30,269 nt of DNA, taken from the NCBI GenBank assembly GCA_027338645.1, contig DAHWSH010000014.1:1-30269 (forward strand), given 5' to 3'. Both the position numbers and the translations under genes were made by a program. Below the pieces are notes generated by a model that ran no database searches, was not told where the DNA came from, and saw only the letters and a program-made list of their open reading frames with translations. Source of the DNA: JAJZIH01 sp021785265. GTDB lineage: Bacteria; Pseudomonadota; Gammaproteobacteria; JAKAQQ01. The first letter of the stretch is position 1, and each line of letters opens with the position of its first letter. Of the stretch, positions 1 through 7,655 are shown piece by piece.

Positions 1-2
1 AC

Positions 3-107
3 GAAAGCGACCGCCTCCCCGGGGGGGGACTGCCGGTGACTTACGAAATTATCTACGGGATTGGATGGAAGCCAACTCCCTTGTCGCCGGTTCGGGGTCC
101 AGCATGA
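3..107 (+). CDS. bioC: Malonyl-ACP O-methyltransferase BioC, C-terminal fragment (truncated by window edge)
   Basis: An open frame enters from the left edge and ends at TGA 105-107. Its last 34 codons contain LPVTYEIIYGIGWKP. This resembles the conserved C-terminal tail of BioC (P-x-T-Y-E-V-x-Y-G-H-A-W in the family), which methylates malonyl-ACP to start pimelate synthesis for biotin. The stop overlaps the bioD start in an ATGA at 104-107, the arrangement expected within a biotin operon. The catalytic SAM-binding part lies outside the window, so the call rests on the tail motif and on the bioD neighbour. The usual His before Ala-Trp is Ile here. Confidence 0.7.
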   Translation, partial: ESDRLPGGGLPVTYEIIYGIGWKPTPLSPVRGPA

Positions 108-799
108 GGTCCCGTGGAGTCCTGGTCACTGGGACGGATACTGGAGTCGGCAAGACCTGGGTCAGTGCGACATGGATCCGCTGCGGGGTCAGACGCGGTC
201 TCCGTGTCGCTGCCATGAAAGCGGTTGCGACCGGCGGCATCCGGAACGAACGAGGAGAATGGCAGCACGAAGATGTCATCCGGCTTCGTCAGATGATCAA
301 CGTGGAGGAGACCGATGTCGAGATCAACCCCTACTGTTTTGCCCCCCCGGTCTCTCCGAATATCGCCGCCCGCCAGGCTGGACGGGAAATCCGCCTGGAA
401 CCGGTGCGAGAGTACGCGCGGGGGCTTGAGCAGAAGGCGGACCTCGTGGTCGTGGAAGGTGCGGGAGGGTGGCGTACGCCCTTCTCGGAACGGGAGACCG
501 TCGCCGATCTGGCAGGGATCCTGGGGTATCCGGTGATTTTGGTTATCGGCCTGCGCCTGGGTTGCATCAATCAGGGTCGGCTTTCGGCAGAAGCCATTGG
601 CCGGGACGGTGTGCCCTGCCTCGGATGGGTCGGTAACCGGCTGGATCCCGATCTTGTCGAACCGGAGGAAGTGATGGCCACGCTCGGCCGAAGCCTGCCG
701 CTTCCCTGTCTCGGCATCCTGCCTTATCTCTCCCAGCCTGACTTCGATCACCTCGCTCACGCCCTGCGGGAGGGCTTTGAGCGTTGGGCCGGGGGGTGA
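104..799 (+). CDS. bioD: ATP-dependent dethiobiotin synthetase BioD
   Basis: BioD closes the ureido ring of dethiobiotin from 7,8-diaminopelargonate, CO2 and ATP in the cytoplasm. The 231-residue product has the P-loop GTDTGVGKT (residues 10-18, Lys17), the second-lysine segment MKAVATG, NPYCFAPPVSPN, the Mg/phosphate motif VEGAGGW and a nucleotide-base loop VGNRLDP. Length fits the family (about 225). An in-frame ATG at 65 would add 13 residues. I prefer ATG 104 because it overlaps the bioC stop (ATGA) and puts the P-loop at the usual distance from the N-terminus. Oddities: the usual K-P-V-x-S/T-G is KAVATG, and the SPH of the E. coli enzyme is SPN. The P-loop and VEGAGG are intact, so I expect an active enzyme. 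Confidence 0.93.
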   Translation: MRSRGVLVTGTDTGVGKTWVSATWIRCGVRRGLRVAAMKAVATGGIRNERGEWQHEDVIRLRQMINVEETDVEINPYCFAPPVSPNIAARQAGREIRLEPVREYARGLEQKADLVVVEGAGGWRTPFSERETVADLAGILGYPVILVIGLRLGCINQGRLSAEAIGRDGVPCLGWVGNRLDPDLVEPEEVMATLGRSLPLPCLGILPYLSQPDFDHLAHALREGFERWAGG

Positions 800-842
800 C
801 GGGGGCGACTGGTCTGACCCGAGCCCTCCCCATGACCCCCAA

Positions 843-871
843 TTGGCGCTTGGCAGGCGTTCGTGCATAAT
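843..871 (+). promoter_or_regulatory. Putative sigma-70 promoter of the cox operon
   Basis: TTGGCG (843-848) and CATAAT (866-871) are separated by exactly 17 bases, each close to the sigma-70 hexamers. Transcription would start near 878, about 25 bases before the first gene of the oxidase cluster at 904. It is the best promoter candidate I see between bioD and the cox genes. No start site has been measured. Confidence 0.5.
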
Positions 872-903
872 TGGACGCCCCGATTATTAGAAGATTCCAA
901 CCG

Positions 904-1416
904 ATGTCGACCCTTGTGGTCAGTCCCAACCGGTCCCTGCATGGCGCGGAACTCAGGCTGATAGGAGCTGGTCTGGCCGGCAGTCTGGCCTTGGGCGGAC
1001 TCATGACTTGGTTGTGGGGTTTCTGGCCCATCCTGGCCTTCAATGCGATCGCACTGGCCGGGCTGGTGTACGGGGTGTGGAAGGCGGATCGTCACGCGCG
1101 GTACCGTGAAGTCATCCGGGTTGATGACGACTGGCTTGTGGTTGAGAAGGGGCTGAGCTGCCCGGAATACGAGTTCAGGGCCGCTCGGGTGTGGACCCAG
1201 GTCAGGGCGGGCATCCGCCCGTCCGACCGGAAATATCATGTGACTGTCCGCTCCAGCGGAAAGGAATGCGAGGTGGGAGGCTGTCTCGGAGAGGAGGAGC
1301 GGCGGATTCTGGCCCGGCGGCTACGGGAAATGCTGGCACCGGCTCTGGGGGATGCCGCTCCCGCACTGGAGTCGGGCCCCGGTTTCAAGACTCAGGTGGG
1401 AGATTTACGCTCATGA
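904..1416 (+). CDS. DUF2244 family integral membrane protein of the cox cluster
   Basis: This 170-residue protein starts with a short cytoplasmic stretch containing PNRSL, the typical DUF2244 opening. Two membrane segments follow (about residues 18-36 and 39-58), then a soluble C-terminal half with D-D-W-L-V-V-E. DUF2244 proteins occur next to cytochrome oxidase genes in many proteobacteria; their biochemical role is unknown. I chose ATG 904. A TTG at 871 is in frame but lies in the predicted -10 box. The stop overlaps coxB (ATGA at 1413-1416), so the two are translationally coupled. An assembly or insertion role for subunit II is inferred from position only. Confidence 0.8.
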   Translation: MSTLVVSPNRSLHGAELRLIGAGLAGSLALGGLMTWLWGFWPILAFNAIALAGLVYGVWKADRHARYREVIRVDDDWLVVEKGLSCPEYEFRAARVWTQVRAGIRPSDRKYHVTVRSSGKECEVGGCLGEEERRILARRLREMLAPALGDAAPALESGPGFKTQVGDLRS

Positions 1417-2258
1417 AGCATCAACGGTTCTGGGTCTGGGTCGGGATCGCCCTGATGGGCGTGGGGGCCGTGCCCCGGGCGATGGCCGCCTCCCTCTACA
1501 ATCTCCCGCGGGGAGTGACTCCGATCAGCCACGAGATCTACGGGCTCAACATGTTGGCCTTCTGGATCATGTGCGGGATTGCCGCCGTGGTGTTCGGGGC
1601 GATCACATGGTCAATCATCTTTCATCGACGCTCGCGGCATCCAAAACCCGCCGAGTTTCATGAGAGTACGGTTTTGGAGGTGGTGTGGACCGTGATTCCT
1701 TTCATCATCCTCATCGTGATGGCGGTTCCCGCGGCCCGGGTTCTCCTCCGGGCCGAAAATGTCCATCACTCGGAGATGACGGTCGAGGTGACCGGCTACC
1801 AGTGGCTGTGGCGCTATACCTACCCGCGCTGGCATATCAATGTCTACAGCCGTCTCGCGAATTCCAGCCTCCGCATCGCCCCCCTGAACTCAGGCTTGAG
1901 CCCCTATTCGGTCCCCCACTACCTGCATTCGGTGACCCATCCCCTGGTGCTCCCCGTCGGTGAAAAGGTGCGCCTTCTCATCACTTCCAAGGACGTCATC
2001 CATTCCTGGTGGGTCCCGGATTTGGGCGTCCAGATGGACGCGAATCCGGGCCTGGTGAACTCGATCTGGGTCCGGATTGAAAAGCCCGGAATCTACCGGG
2101 GCCAATGCAACCAGATCTGTGGATGGGGCCATGCCTACATGCCGATTGTCGTCGTGGCCGAGCCCAAGGCCCAGTTCCAGGCATGGGTCCGGGAATGGCA
2201 GGAGCGTCACCCGGCCGATGCCGACGATGCCTCCTCCCCCACCCCGCAGGGTTCCTAG
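1413..2258 (+). CDS. coxB: Cytochrome c oxidase subunit II (CuA subunit)
   Basis: Subunit II accepts electrons from cytochrome c or another small periplasmic carrier at the binuclear CuA site. The 281-residue product has a signal peptide ending near AMA-A, two transmembrane helices (about residues 48-72 and 90-112), the aromatic electron-entry stretch YQWLWRY and a periplasmic cupredoxin domain. CuA ligands are visible: His197 (HSWW), Cys232, Cys236, His240 and Met243 (CNQICGWGHAYM). The residue between the two cysteines that is Glu in canonical oxidases, and also a Mg ligand, is Gln234 here. No C-terminal cytochrome c domain is present. ATG 1413 overlaps the preceding stop; an upstream in-frame extension is an artefact of reading through the DUF2244 gene. 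Confidence 0.96.
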   Translation: MKHQRFWVWVGIALMGVGAVPRAMAASLYNLPRGVTPISHEIYGLNMLAFWIMCGIAAVVFGAITWSIIFHRRSRHPKPAEFHESTVLEVVWTVIPFIILIVMAVPAARVLLRAENVHHSEMTVEVTGYQWLWRYTYPRWHINVYSRLANSSLRIAPLNSGLSPYSVPHYLHSVTHPLVLPVGEKVRLLITSKDVIHSWWVPDLGVQMDANPGLVNSIWVRIEKPGIYRGQCNQICGWGHAYMPIVVVAEPKAQFQAWVREWQERHPADADDASSPTPQGS

Positions 2259-2264
2259 AGTTTT

Positions 2265-2279
2265 CAAACACCGTGTTTG
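2265..2279. repeat. Short interrupted palindrome between coxB and coxA
   Basis: CAAACAC and GTGTTTG flank a single C in the 49-base gap between coxB and coxA. As RNA it could form a 5-bp stem with a 5-base loop, so it may be a weak processing or stability element or a protein-binding half-site pair. No T tract follows, so it is not a terminator. Confidence 0.3.
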
Positions 2280-2307
2280 CTGATCTGAAGAACGGAGAAG
2301 CTAGACC

Positions 2308-3888
2308 ATGACCGAGTCAATCGCCCTACCTGCCGAACCACACCACGCCACCCGGGGCGGCCTGATGCGCTGGATCACGACCACCAACCATAAGGATATC
2401 GGGACGCTCTACCTCATTTTCAGTCTCATCATGTTCTTTATTGGTGGGGCCATGGCCATGGTGATCCGGGCGGAACTCTATCAGCCGGGCCTCCAGTTCG
2501 TGACCCCCGCCTTCTACAACCAGATGGTCACCCTCCACGGGCTCATCATGGTCTTCGGGGCGGTCATGCCAGCGTTCGTGGGGCTCGCGAACTGGATGAT
2601 CCCCCTCATGATCGGGGCACCGGACATGGCGCTTCCCCGGCTCAACAACTGGAGTTTCTGGATCCTGCCCTTTGCCTTTACGCTCCTGCTCTTGACTCTG
2701 TTTCTTCCGGGTGGTGCGCCAGAGGGCGGATGGACGCTCTATGTTCCCTACAGCCTTGAGCTCGGCTATTCCTTCCCCTTCATGATCTTCGCCATCCATC
2801 TCATGGGCATTTCCTCGGTTTTGGGTGGCATCAACATCATTGTCACCATTCTCAACATGAGGGCTCCCGGGATGACCCTCATGAAGATGCCGCTTTTCGT
2901 CTGGGCGTGGTTGATCACGGCCTACCTGCTCGTGGCCGTCATGCCGGTTTTGGCTGGCGGGGTCACGATGCAGCTCTTGGACCATTATTTCGGAACCCAC
3001 TTCTTTTCCGTGGCGGGCGGTGGGAGCCCGGTCCTCTGGGAACACGTGTTCTGGTTCTTCGGGCACCCGGAGGTCTATATCATGATTCTGCCGGCTTTCG
3101 GCATCATCTCGGAGATCGTGCCGACTTTTTCCCGGAAACCGCTTTTCGGCCGGACCTCGATGATCTATGCCCTGGCCTCGATCGCCTTTCTGTCGTTTAT
3201 CGTCTGGGGCCATCACATGTTCACCTCGGGGATGCCGGTTTCCGCCGACCTCTTCTTCATGTTCAGCACCATGCTCATCGCGGTGCCCACCGGGGTCAAG
3301 ATTTTCAACTGGGTCGCGACCATGTGGCGGGGCGCCATTACCTTTGAGACGCCGATGCTGTTTGCCGTCGCCTTCATCATCCTGTTCACCATCGGTGGGT
3401 TTTCTGGAGTGATGCTGGCTTTGGTTCCGGCGGATTTCCAGTACCACAACAGCTACTTCGTGGTGGCACACTTCCATTACGTGCTCGTCACTGGTGCCGT
3501 GTTCGCCATCATGGCTGCCGTCTACTACTGGCTGCCCAAGTGGACCGGGCACATGTACAACGAGTTCTGGGGCAAGATGCATTTCTGGCTGAGCGTAATT
3601 TCCGTCAATGTGCTCTACTTTCCGATGCATTTTCTCGGCTTGGCCGGCATGCCGCGGCGGGTACCGGACTATGCGGTGCAGTTCACTGACCTCAATATGG
3701 TCTCCAGCATTGGCGGTTTCGTGTTCGGAGCCTCCCAGCTCATCTTCGTCGCCATCATCTTTGCGACGGTATACGGCGGACGACGGGCGGAAGCCCGGGC
3801 CTGGGAGGGGGCCCACGGCCTCGAATGGACGGTCCCCTCGCCCGCGCCCTACCATACCTTCGCCACCCCGCCCGAGGTCGTTGGGTGA
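2308..3888 (+). CDS. coxA: Cytochrome c oxidase subunit I (aa3-type haem-copper oxidase)
   Basis: Catalytic subunit that reduces O2 to water and pumps protons, with about 12 transmembrane helices in 526 residues. Visible ligands: haem a His77 and His390, haem a3 His388, and CuB His253, His302 and His303. The cross-link tyrosine is Tyr257 in HPEVY, and Glu255 marks a type A1 D-channel enzyme. GAPDMALPRLNN (D-channel entry) and PTGVK (Lys331, K-channel) are present. Two departures stand out: the canonical H-D-T before the haem ligands is His380-Asn381-Ser382, removing the Mg-site aspartate, and GGGDP is GGGSP. The SD-like CGGAGAAG lies upstream of ATG 2308. It sits in the same operon as coxB and coxC. 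Confidence 0.98.
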   Translation: MTESIALPAEPHHATRGGLMRWITTTNHKDIGTLYLIFSLIMFFIGGAMAMVIRAELYQPGLQFVTPAFYNQMVTLHGLIMVFGAVMPAFVGLANWMIPLMIGAPDMALPRLNNWSFWILPFAFTLLLLTLFLPGGAPEGGWTLYVPYSLELGYSFPFMIFAIHLMGISSVLGGINIIVTILNMRAPGMTLMKMPLFVWAWLITAYLLVAVMPVLAGGVTMQLLDHYFGTHFFSVAGGGSPVLWEHVFWFFGHPEVYIMILPAFGIISEIVPTFSRKPLFGRTSMIYALASIAFLSFIVWGHHMFTSGMPVSADLFFMFSTMLIAVPTGVKIFNWVATMWRGAITFETPMLFAVAFIILFTIGGFSGVMLALVPADFQYHNSYFVVAHFHYVLVTGAVFAIMAAVYYWLPKWTGHMYNEFWGKMHFWLSVISVNVLYFPMHFLGLAGMPRRVPDYAVQFTDLNMVSSIGGFVFGASQLIFVAIIFATVYGGRRAEARAWEGAHGLEWTVPSPAPYHTFATPPEVVG

Positions 3889-3894
3889 TCCCGG

Positions 3895-4029
3895 ATGACT
3901 GCCGAGCCCGAACCGGGATCCGACGAGAGACGTCGCCGTCGGCGCGCGGTGCGCATGGCGATCCTCCTGGGGATCGTGTCCCTGATTTTTTATGTCGGGT
4001 TCTATGTGGTGGGTGCATGGGTCCGGTGA
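3895..4029 (+). CDS. Small single-span cytochrome oxidase assembly protein
   Basis: A 44-codon gene starts 6 bases after the coxA stop. The product is an acidic N-terminus, an arginine block (DERRRRRR), then one transmembrane helix ILLGIVSLIFYVGFYVVGAW. This is the architecture of the 'cytochrome oxidase small assembly protein' found between ctaD and ctaG (cox11) in proteobacteria. Here the usual next gene, cox11, is missing and coxC follows. The gene could alternatively be called a CoxIV-like small subunit. Position, composition and coding frame support a real gene, but the family call rests on architecture rather than a strong motif. Confidence 0.7.
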   Translation: MTAEPEPGSDERRRRRRAVRMAILLGIVSLIFYVGFYVVGAWVR

Positions 4030-4107
4030 AGGCTTCCCGAGTCGGGCCCTGGATCCTTGCGTCCGCTGGCTCCGTGCTCTACTGCATTTCCGGGAAATGA
4101 GGTCTGC

Positions 4108-4977
4108 ATGAACGTTTCAGCTGATTCCTACTATTTGCCGCATGAAAGCCGCTGGTCGATCCTGGGATCCATCGGGCTTTTTTCCTTCATGCTCGGGGCC
4201 GGCATCTGGCTTGATGGCTATAACCTGGTCGGTCCACTGGTGATGGGAGCCGGGGTGCTCTGCATCATTTCGACCAAGTTCGGCTGGTTCGGGACCGTCA
4301 TCCGGGAAAGCTTGGCGGGCCGTTACAACCTGCAGGTGGATCGGACGTTCCGCTGGGGAATGATCTTTTTCATCTTTTCAGAAGTGATGTTTTTCGGGGC
4401 TTTCTTCGGCACGCTCTTCTATGAACGGCTGTTCGTGGTGCCTTGGCTCGGGGGCGCGACCAACATGTTTTTTACCCACGCCCTGCTCTACCCGCACTAC
4501 CGGGCCCTGTGGCCGACCAACGGTCCGGCCCACGCCGGGGGTGAGTTCAGCCGCATGCCGACTTGGGGGATCCCCGCGCTCAATACCCTGATTCTTCTTT
4601 CCAGCGCCGTCACCGTGACCTGGGCCCATTGGGCGCTCAAGGCAGGACATCGCCGCAAGGTCGTGGCCGGACTGGTCGCCACCATCGCCCTCGGGACCAC
4701 CTTCCTGGCCATGCAGGCCCATGAGTATTACCTGGCCTATACCCACTTCAACCTGACGCTCCACAGCGGCATTTATGGGGCGACCTTTTTTATCTTGACC
4801 GGGTTCCATGGTTTGCACGTCACGATTGGCGTGATCATGTTGACCGTGATCCTGATCCGGGTATTGCGTGGGCATTTCACGCCCGAGCGGCACTTCGCCT
4901 TCGAGGCCGTCTCCTGGTACTGGCACTTCGTCGATATCGTCTGGCTGGGTCTTTTTATCTTTGTGTACTGGCTCTGA
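4108..4977 (+). CDS. coxC: Cytochrome c oxidase subunit III
   Basis: Integral membrane subunit that stabilises the catalytic core and supports D-channel proton uptake. The 289-residue product has seven predicted helices. Family signatures include EVMFFGAFFG near residues 91-100, HGLHVTIGVIML, and the C-terminal block ending in SWYWHFVDIVWLGLF. ATG 4108 is preceded by GAGG about 7 bases upstream. An in-frame start at 4057 is less likely because its extra residues are not family-like. The gene follows the small assembly protein in the same operon and is convergent with the DUF2909 gene 18 bases downstream. Confidence 0.95.
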   Translation: MNVSADSYYLPHESRWSILGSIGLFSFMLGAGIWLDGYNLVGPLVMGAGVLCIISTKFGWFGTVIRESLAGRYNLQVDRTFRWGMIFFIFSEVMFFGAFFGTLFYERLFVVPWLGGATNMFFTHALLYPHYRALWPTNGPAHAGGEFSRMPTWGIPALNTLILLSSAVTVTWAHWALKAGHRRKVVAGLVATIALGTTFLAMQAHEYYLAYTHFNLTLHSGIYGATFFILTGFHGLHVTIGVIMLTVILIRVLRGHFTPERHFAFEAVSWYWHFVDIVWLGLFIFVYWL

Positions 4978-4995
4978 GCCGTCCGCCAGCGGAAA

Positions 4996-5217
4996 CTATC
5001 CCGGCATGCCCGGCTGGATGCCGTGGGGATGGATCCAGCCCAGCCAGTAACCCAGCATCAAGAGCAGGAACAGGAACAAGGAGAGTCCGATTCGCCAGGA
5101 GAGGGCCCGGACGGTTCGGGTACTTTCTCCCCGGTCCTTGAGAAGGAACCAGAGTCCCTGAAACAAGGTGGCGACGATCACGATGAAGAGCGCGACGATG
5201 ACGATCTTGAAGAGCAT
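4996..5217 (-). CDS. DUF2909 family twin-transmembrane protein
   Basis: A 73-residue protein with two hydrophobic helices (about residues 3-24 and 43-63) joined by a short charged loop (KDRGESTRTVR). This small family is regularly found between coxC and surf1, on the opposite strand, in beta- and gammaproteobacterial oxidase clusters, exactly as here. Function is unknown; a role in oxidase assembly is inferred from conserved neighbourhood. Start ATG 5217 (minus strand) has no clear Shine-Dalgarno sequence. It diverges from surf1 across an 85-base gap. Confidence 0.8.
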   Translation of the reverse strand: MLFKIVIVALFIVIVATLFQGLWFLLKDRGESTRTVRALSWRIGLSLFLFLLLMLGYWLGWIHPHGIQPGMPG

Positions 5218-5302
5218 GGCTGCAACCGGGGGCCACGGTGAACGGAGCCGGTAATCCTAGTATGCCACGGGGTTCATGCGCCATGACCCCGGCGGATTCC
5301 AG

Positions 5303-6022
5303 ATGACCCGCTGGCGTTTTCAGCCGAGGCGTTGGCCCACCCTCGCGGCCTGGATCCTGATCCTCGGATTCGCCTTTCTTGCGCACTGGCAGTGGCGTGC
5401 CGCCTGGCATAGCGAACGCCAGCTGCAGACGCTCCAGGCCAGCGACCGGGCTCGGCCCGAGCCCTGGTCTCCAGCGCTTTCTCCCGCACCTTTCAAGCGA
5501 ATCTCCGTTCAAGGTCGCTATCTTAGGAACCGGGACCTTCTCCTGATCGACCTCTACCACCGAGACGAAATCGGCTCAGAGGTCGTGAGCGTCTTCCGGC
5601 CCCGGGCGAGCCCGGTCTGGATTCCGGTCGACCGTGGATGGATTCCCACCAGTCCCTTGGGCGCGACTCAGCAGAATTTGGATACTGGCCTGCCGCGGGG
5701 ATCCGTTCACCTCGTAGGATACGCCGGCCGAATCCCGCGTCCCGCACTCCATCTCGGGCGCGGACCGGTCCCTCCCCATTGGCCCAAGCCGGTGCTCTAC
5801 CCGTCCCACCGTTATCTGGAAGCGCTCTATCGACACCCACTCACGCACCTCGTGTTATTGCTGGGACCCCGTCAACCGGGTGGATTCGTCCGGCAGTGGC
5901 GGCCGGTCAGGAAAATCGGCCCCGGGCAGCATTTCGGCTATGCTTTGCAGTGGGTGATCCTGGCCCTGGTGGTTCTGGGCGTCTGGATCGGCCTTAACCT
6001 GCACCGGAAATCTCCCACATGA
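5303..6022 (+). CDS. SURF1 family cytochrome oxidase biogenesis protein
   Basis: SURF1 proteins help insert haem a into subunit I. The 239-residue product has the family layout: an N-terminal transmembrane helix ending in HWQWRA, a periplasmic domain with GRYL and VDRGWIP, and a C-terminal helix introduced by HFGYALQWVILAL. I chose ATG 5303 because GGCGGA precedes it by 6 bases and it gives the usual short N-terminus. ATG 5276 would add 9 residues and cannot be excluded. The stop overlaps the next start (ATGA at 6019-6022), so expression is coupled to the Sco-like protein. Confidence 0.92.
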   Translation: MTRWRFQPRRWPTLAAWILILGFAFLAHWQWRAAWHSERQLQTLQASDRARPEPWSPALSPAPFKRISVQGRYLRNRDLLLIDLYHRDEIGSEVVSVFRPRASPVWIPVDRGWIPTSPLGATQQNLDTGLPRGSVHLVGYAGRIPRPALHLGRGPVPPHWPKPVLYPSHRYLEALYRHPLTHLVLLLGPRQPGGFVRQWRPVRKIGPGQHFGYALQWVILALVVLGVWIGLNLHRKSPT

Positions 6023-6630
6023 ACGCACCTCGCCAGTCTTTCTTCCCCCGATGGGCCATCTGGGTCGCCCTGATCGGCGTTTTTGCCTTGCCTCTCATGA
6101 TTGCCGGGCTCTGGTACATCAATGTGGAGCAGTGGGGCGTGGGGAAGACCACGAACTATGGAAATCTGATCACCCCGCCGGTCAAACTGCGGATCACCCC
6201 ACTTGAGTGGATTACGGGACCCCAAGCCTATGGCCCCCGCTATTTTCATGGTCGCTGGACCTTGGTTTTCATCGGCGGGGCAAACTGCAATCCAGATTGC
6301 CGGGCGGCGATTTACGCCACCCGCCAGATCCGCCTTGCCCTGGGGGAGCAGATTCGCCGTGTGCAACGGCTGTATGTGGTGACCCATCACCCACGGAAGC
6401 TCGCGTTCCTTAAGGTCGAGGACCCGGATCTCACCATTGTCGTGGCCCATGGCCGCCCCGGCCATGATTTCATCCGGCAGTTCTTCAAGGCGGCGCATGC
6501 CCACCTCGGGCAGCGGATCTACCTGGTCGATCCCATGGGCAACCTCATGATGTCGTATCCGGCATCCGTCAATCCAGCCGGGCTCCTCCGCGATCTCAAA
6601 CGACTGCTGTCCGTCTCCGAGATCAGCTGA
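6019..6630 (+). CDS. Membrane-anchored Sco/thioredoxin-like oxidase assembly protein
   Basis: A 203-residue protein with an N-terminal transmembrane anchor (about residues 12-32) and a periplasmic thioredoxin-like domain. Cys90 and Cys94 form a CxxxC (CNPDC), the spacing of the Sco1 copper site, after a beta strand WTLVFIGG. A later segment reads YLVDPMGNLMMSYP, like the Sco C-terminal region. The third Sco copper ligand, a His a little upstream of that segment, is not evident; the equivalent stretch reads HLGQRIYLVD. Such proteins occur between surf1 and ctaA in many beta/gammaproteobacterial clusters. Either thiol reductase or copper chaperone for CuA is possible. The stop overlaps the ctaA start. 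Confidence 0.75.
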   Translation: MNAPRQSFFPRWAIWVALIGVFALPLMIAGLWYINVEQWGVGKTTNYGNLITPPVKLRITPLEWITGPQAYGPRYFHGRWTLVFIGGANCNPDCRAAIYATRQIRLALGEQIRRVQRLYVVTHHPRKLAFLKVEDPDLTIVVAHGRPGHDFIRQFFKAAHAHLGQRIYLVDPMGNLMMSYPASVNPAGLLRDLKRLLSVSEIS

Positions 6631-7655
6631 TGCGTGGGCGCTGGGATGGGTTCCGGGTACTCACGGCACTGGCGATCGTCTGGACGCTGGCCCTGATCGC
6701 CATCGGTGCCTATGTCCGCCTGTCCAATGCGGGCCTGTCCTGCCCGGGCTGGCCGGCCTGCTATGGACACCTGGTGGTCCCGACCCGGGCGTCGGCCATC
6801 CGACAGGCCGACCGACTGCATCCGGGCCGACCCCTGCGTCCCGCCCAGGCCTCAAAGGAGATGTTCCACCGCTATCTCGCAAGCGGGCTCGGTCTCGTGA
6901 TCTTGTTGATCGCCCTCCTCTCGGTCTCCAAAGCGCATCGTGAGGAACAGCGGCCGCGGCGGCTGCCCTGGATCATCCTGGGGCTCGTCATCCTGCAGGC
7001 GGCGTTGGGCATGTGGACCGTGACCCTGGAGCTCGAGCCGCTCGTTGTGGTCGGACACCTTCTGGGGGCGTTCTTGATCTGGGACTGCCTGCTTGTCCTC
7101 TGGGCCCGGGATACCGGCACTTTCTGTTGGCGGGCGGAGATGAGGTCGCCGTGGGGACGGAGGATCGGTCTCCTCGCCCTTGGCCTCCTCGTGATCCAGA
7201 TCTTCCTCGGGGCGTGGACCAGCACCCACTACGCCTGGGTCGGCTGCCCGGATTTCCCGACCTGTCTCGGGCACTGGTGGCCCCGGCATCTCGAGTATGG
7301 TCGGGCCTTCGTGCTCTGGAACCGCCTGGGGGTCGACTATCAAGGGGGTACGCTCCCGCTCCGGGCGCGGGCCGCCATCTACTTTCTGCACCGGATCGGG
7401 GCGCTCTTGGTTTTCATTACGGTAGTGGGGTGGGCGGCAGCGCTGTGGGTCCACTGTCGTAGAGCAAGCGTCCGGTGGATGAGCACCGTGGTTGCGGGAC
7501 TCACGGTCGCCCAGGTGGCCATCGGAGTCAGCATGGCCACGGTTGGCATGCCGCGCTGGCTTGCGGTGAGCCATACCTTCTTTGCGGCGCTTCTTCTGGG
7601 TGCGGTCTCGCTTCTGGTCTATGGTCTATGGACCCCCGCCCCGTCTCCCCACTAA
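6630..7655 (+). CDS. ctaA: Haem A synthase (CtaA/COX15 family)
   Basis: Oxidises the C8 methyl of haem O to a formyl group, giving haem A for CoxA. The 341-residue product has about eight membrane helices and four conserved histidines in FHR, GHLLGAFL, LHRIGALL and SHTFFAALLLG, the pseudo-symmetric haem ligands of the family. A cysteine pair follows helix 1 (GLSCPGWPAC, Cys38 and Cys44) and a second one lies in the C-terminal half (GCPDFPTC). The start overlaps the previous stop (TGATG at 6628-6632). It overlaps ctaB by 28 bases, so haem O and haem A synthesis are coupled. Confidence 0.95.
   Translation: MRGRWDGFRVLTALAIVWTLALIAIGAYVRLSNAGLSCPGWPACYGHLVVPTRASAIRQADRLHPGRPLRPAQASKEMFHRYLASGLGLVILLIALLSVSKAHREEQRPRRLPWIILGLVILQAALGMWTVTLELEPLVVVGHLLGAFLIWDCLLVLWARDTGTFCWRAEMRSPWGRRIGLLALGLLVIQIFLGAWTSTHYAWVGCPDFPTCLGHWWPRHLEYGRAFVLWNRLGVDYQGGTLPLRARAAIYFLHRIGALLVFITVVGWAAALWVHCRRASVRWMSTVVAGLTVAQVAIGVSMATVGMPRWLAVSHTFFAALLLGAVSLLVYGLWTPAPSPH

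Noticed and set aside
2326..3855. Long open frame (509 codons) on the minus strand opposite coxA
   Set aside because: It is antisense to a textbook subunit I, has charge-rich low-complexity composition and no family features; a codon-bias shadow in a GC-rich gene.
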